This document shows positions 23,149 through 23,149 of a DNA stretch of 23,149 nucleotides, one piece after another; position 1 is the stretch's first letter; every line of letters begins with the position of its first letter. Source of the DNA: an uncultured Christensenella sp. (GTDB lineage: Bacteria; Bacillota; Clostridia; Christensenellales; CAG-917); contig CAJTNO010000008.1 in the NCBI GenBank assembly GCA_910577815.1, forward strand, positions 1-23,149, read 5' to 3'. The notes under the pieces were generated by a model. That model was not told where the DNA came from. It ran no database searches and saw only the letters and a program-made list of their open reading frames with translations. Both the position numbers and the translations under genes were made by a program.

Positions 23149-23149
23149 T

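Noticed and set aside
1..23149. CRISPR arrays, rRNA genes, insertion-sequence transposases
   Set aside because: No regularly spaced repeats, rRNA sequence or transposase-like frame was seen in this window.

Overview
The window looks like a chromosomal segment of an uncultured anaerobic Bacillota, class Clostridia. Supporting signs are AGGAGG-type ribosome sites, sigma-A promoters with 17-nt spacers, meso-diaminopimelate dehydrogenase, an EndoA-type MazF, and the Clostridia-type pair of an IscU-like scaffold protein with a 'GGGtGRT' protein. About 20 kb of housekeeping genes, mostly on the minus strand, lie between two accessory edges.

Left edge (1-1242): the 3' part of a CRESS/rolling-circle Rep gene (end of the HUH domain plus an SF3 helicase), a G-rich repeat, a bidirectional terminator, a tRNA-Leu(GAG) on the minus strand with a consensus promoter, and a small unknown gene. 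Next (1243-6726, minus) comes an aconitase-family hydratase, alanine racemase, 5-formyl-THF cyclo-ligase, a single ORF fusing RsmD to CoaD, and a coiled-coil protein with its own promoter. Then (6744-12878, minus) one promoter appears to drive pgsA, valS and three membrane proteins of unknown role, ending at a terminator. A diacylglycerol-kinase-like lipid kinase is divergent from pgsA.

From 13876 to 19588: an HAD phosphatase and DAP dehydrogenase (minus), a lone mazF (plus), and the operon tyrS-yigZ-ilvE-recX (minus). From 19633 to 21500 (plus): a strong promoter, the IscU-like scaffold gene, the GGGtGRT gene and a strong terminator. This pair uses a C-ending codon style unlike its neighbours.

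Right edge (21500-23149): a 165-bp block with four perfect inverted repeats, a tyrosine-integrase gene broken by one nonsense codon and one frameshift, and the 3' part of an AT-rich gene for a large surface-type protein. This edge looks like the remains of an integrated mobile element.

The most distinctive items are the RsmD-CoaD fusion, the palindrome block next to the decayed integrase, the CRESS-type Rep near tRNA-Leu, the conserved but functionally unexplained scaffold/GGGtGRT pair, and the valS-linked membrane proteins, one of which has a cysteine-rich tail. All family assignments come from reading motifs and remembered family patterns; no database search was run.
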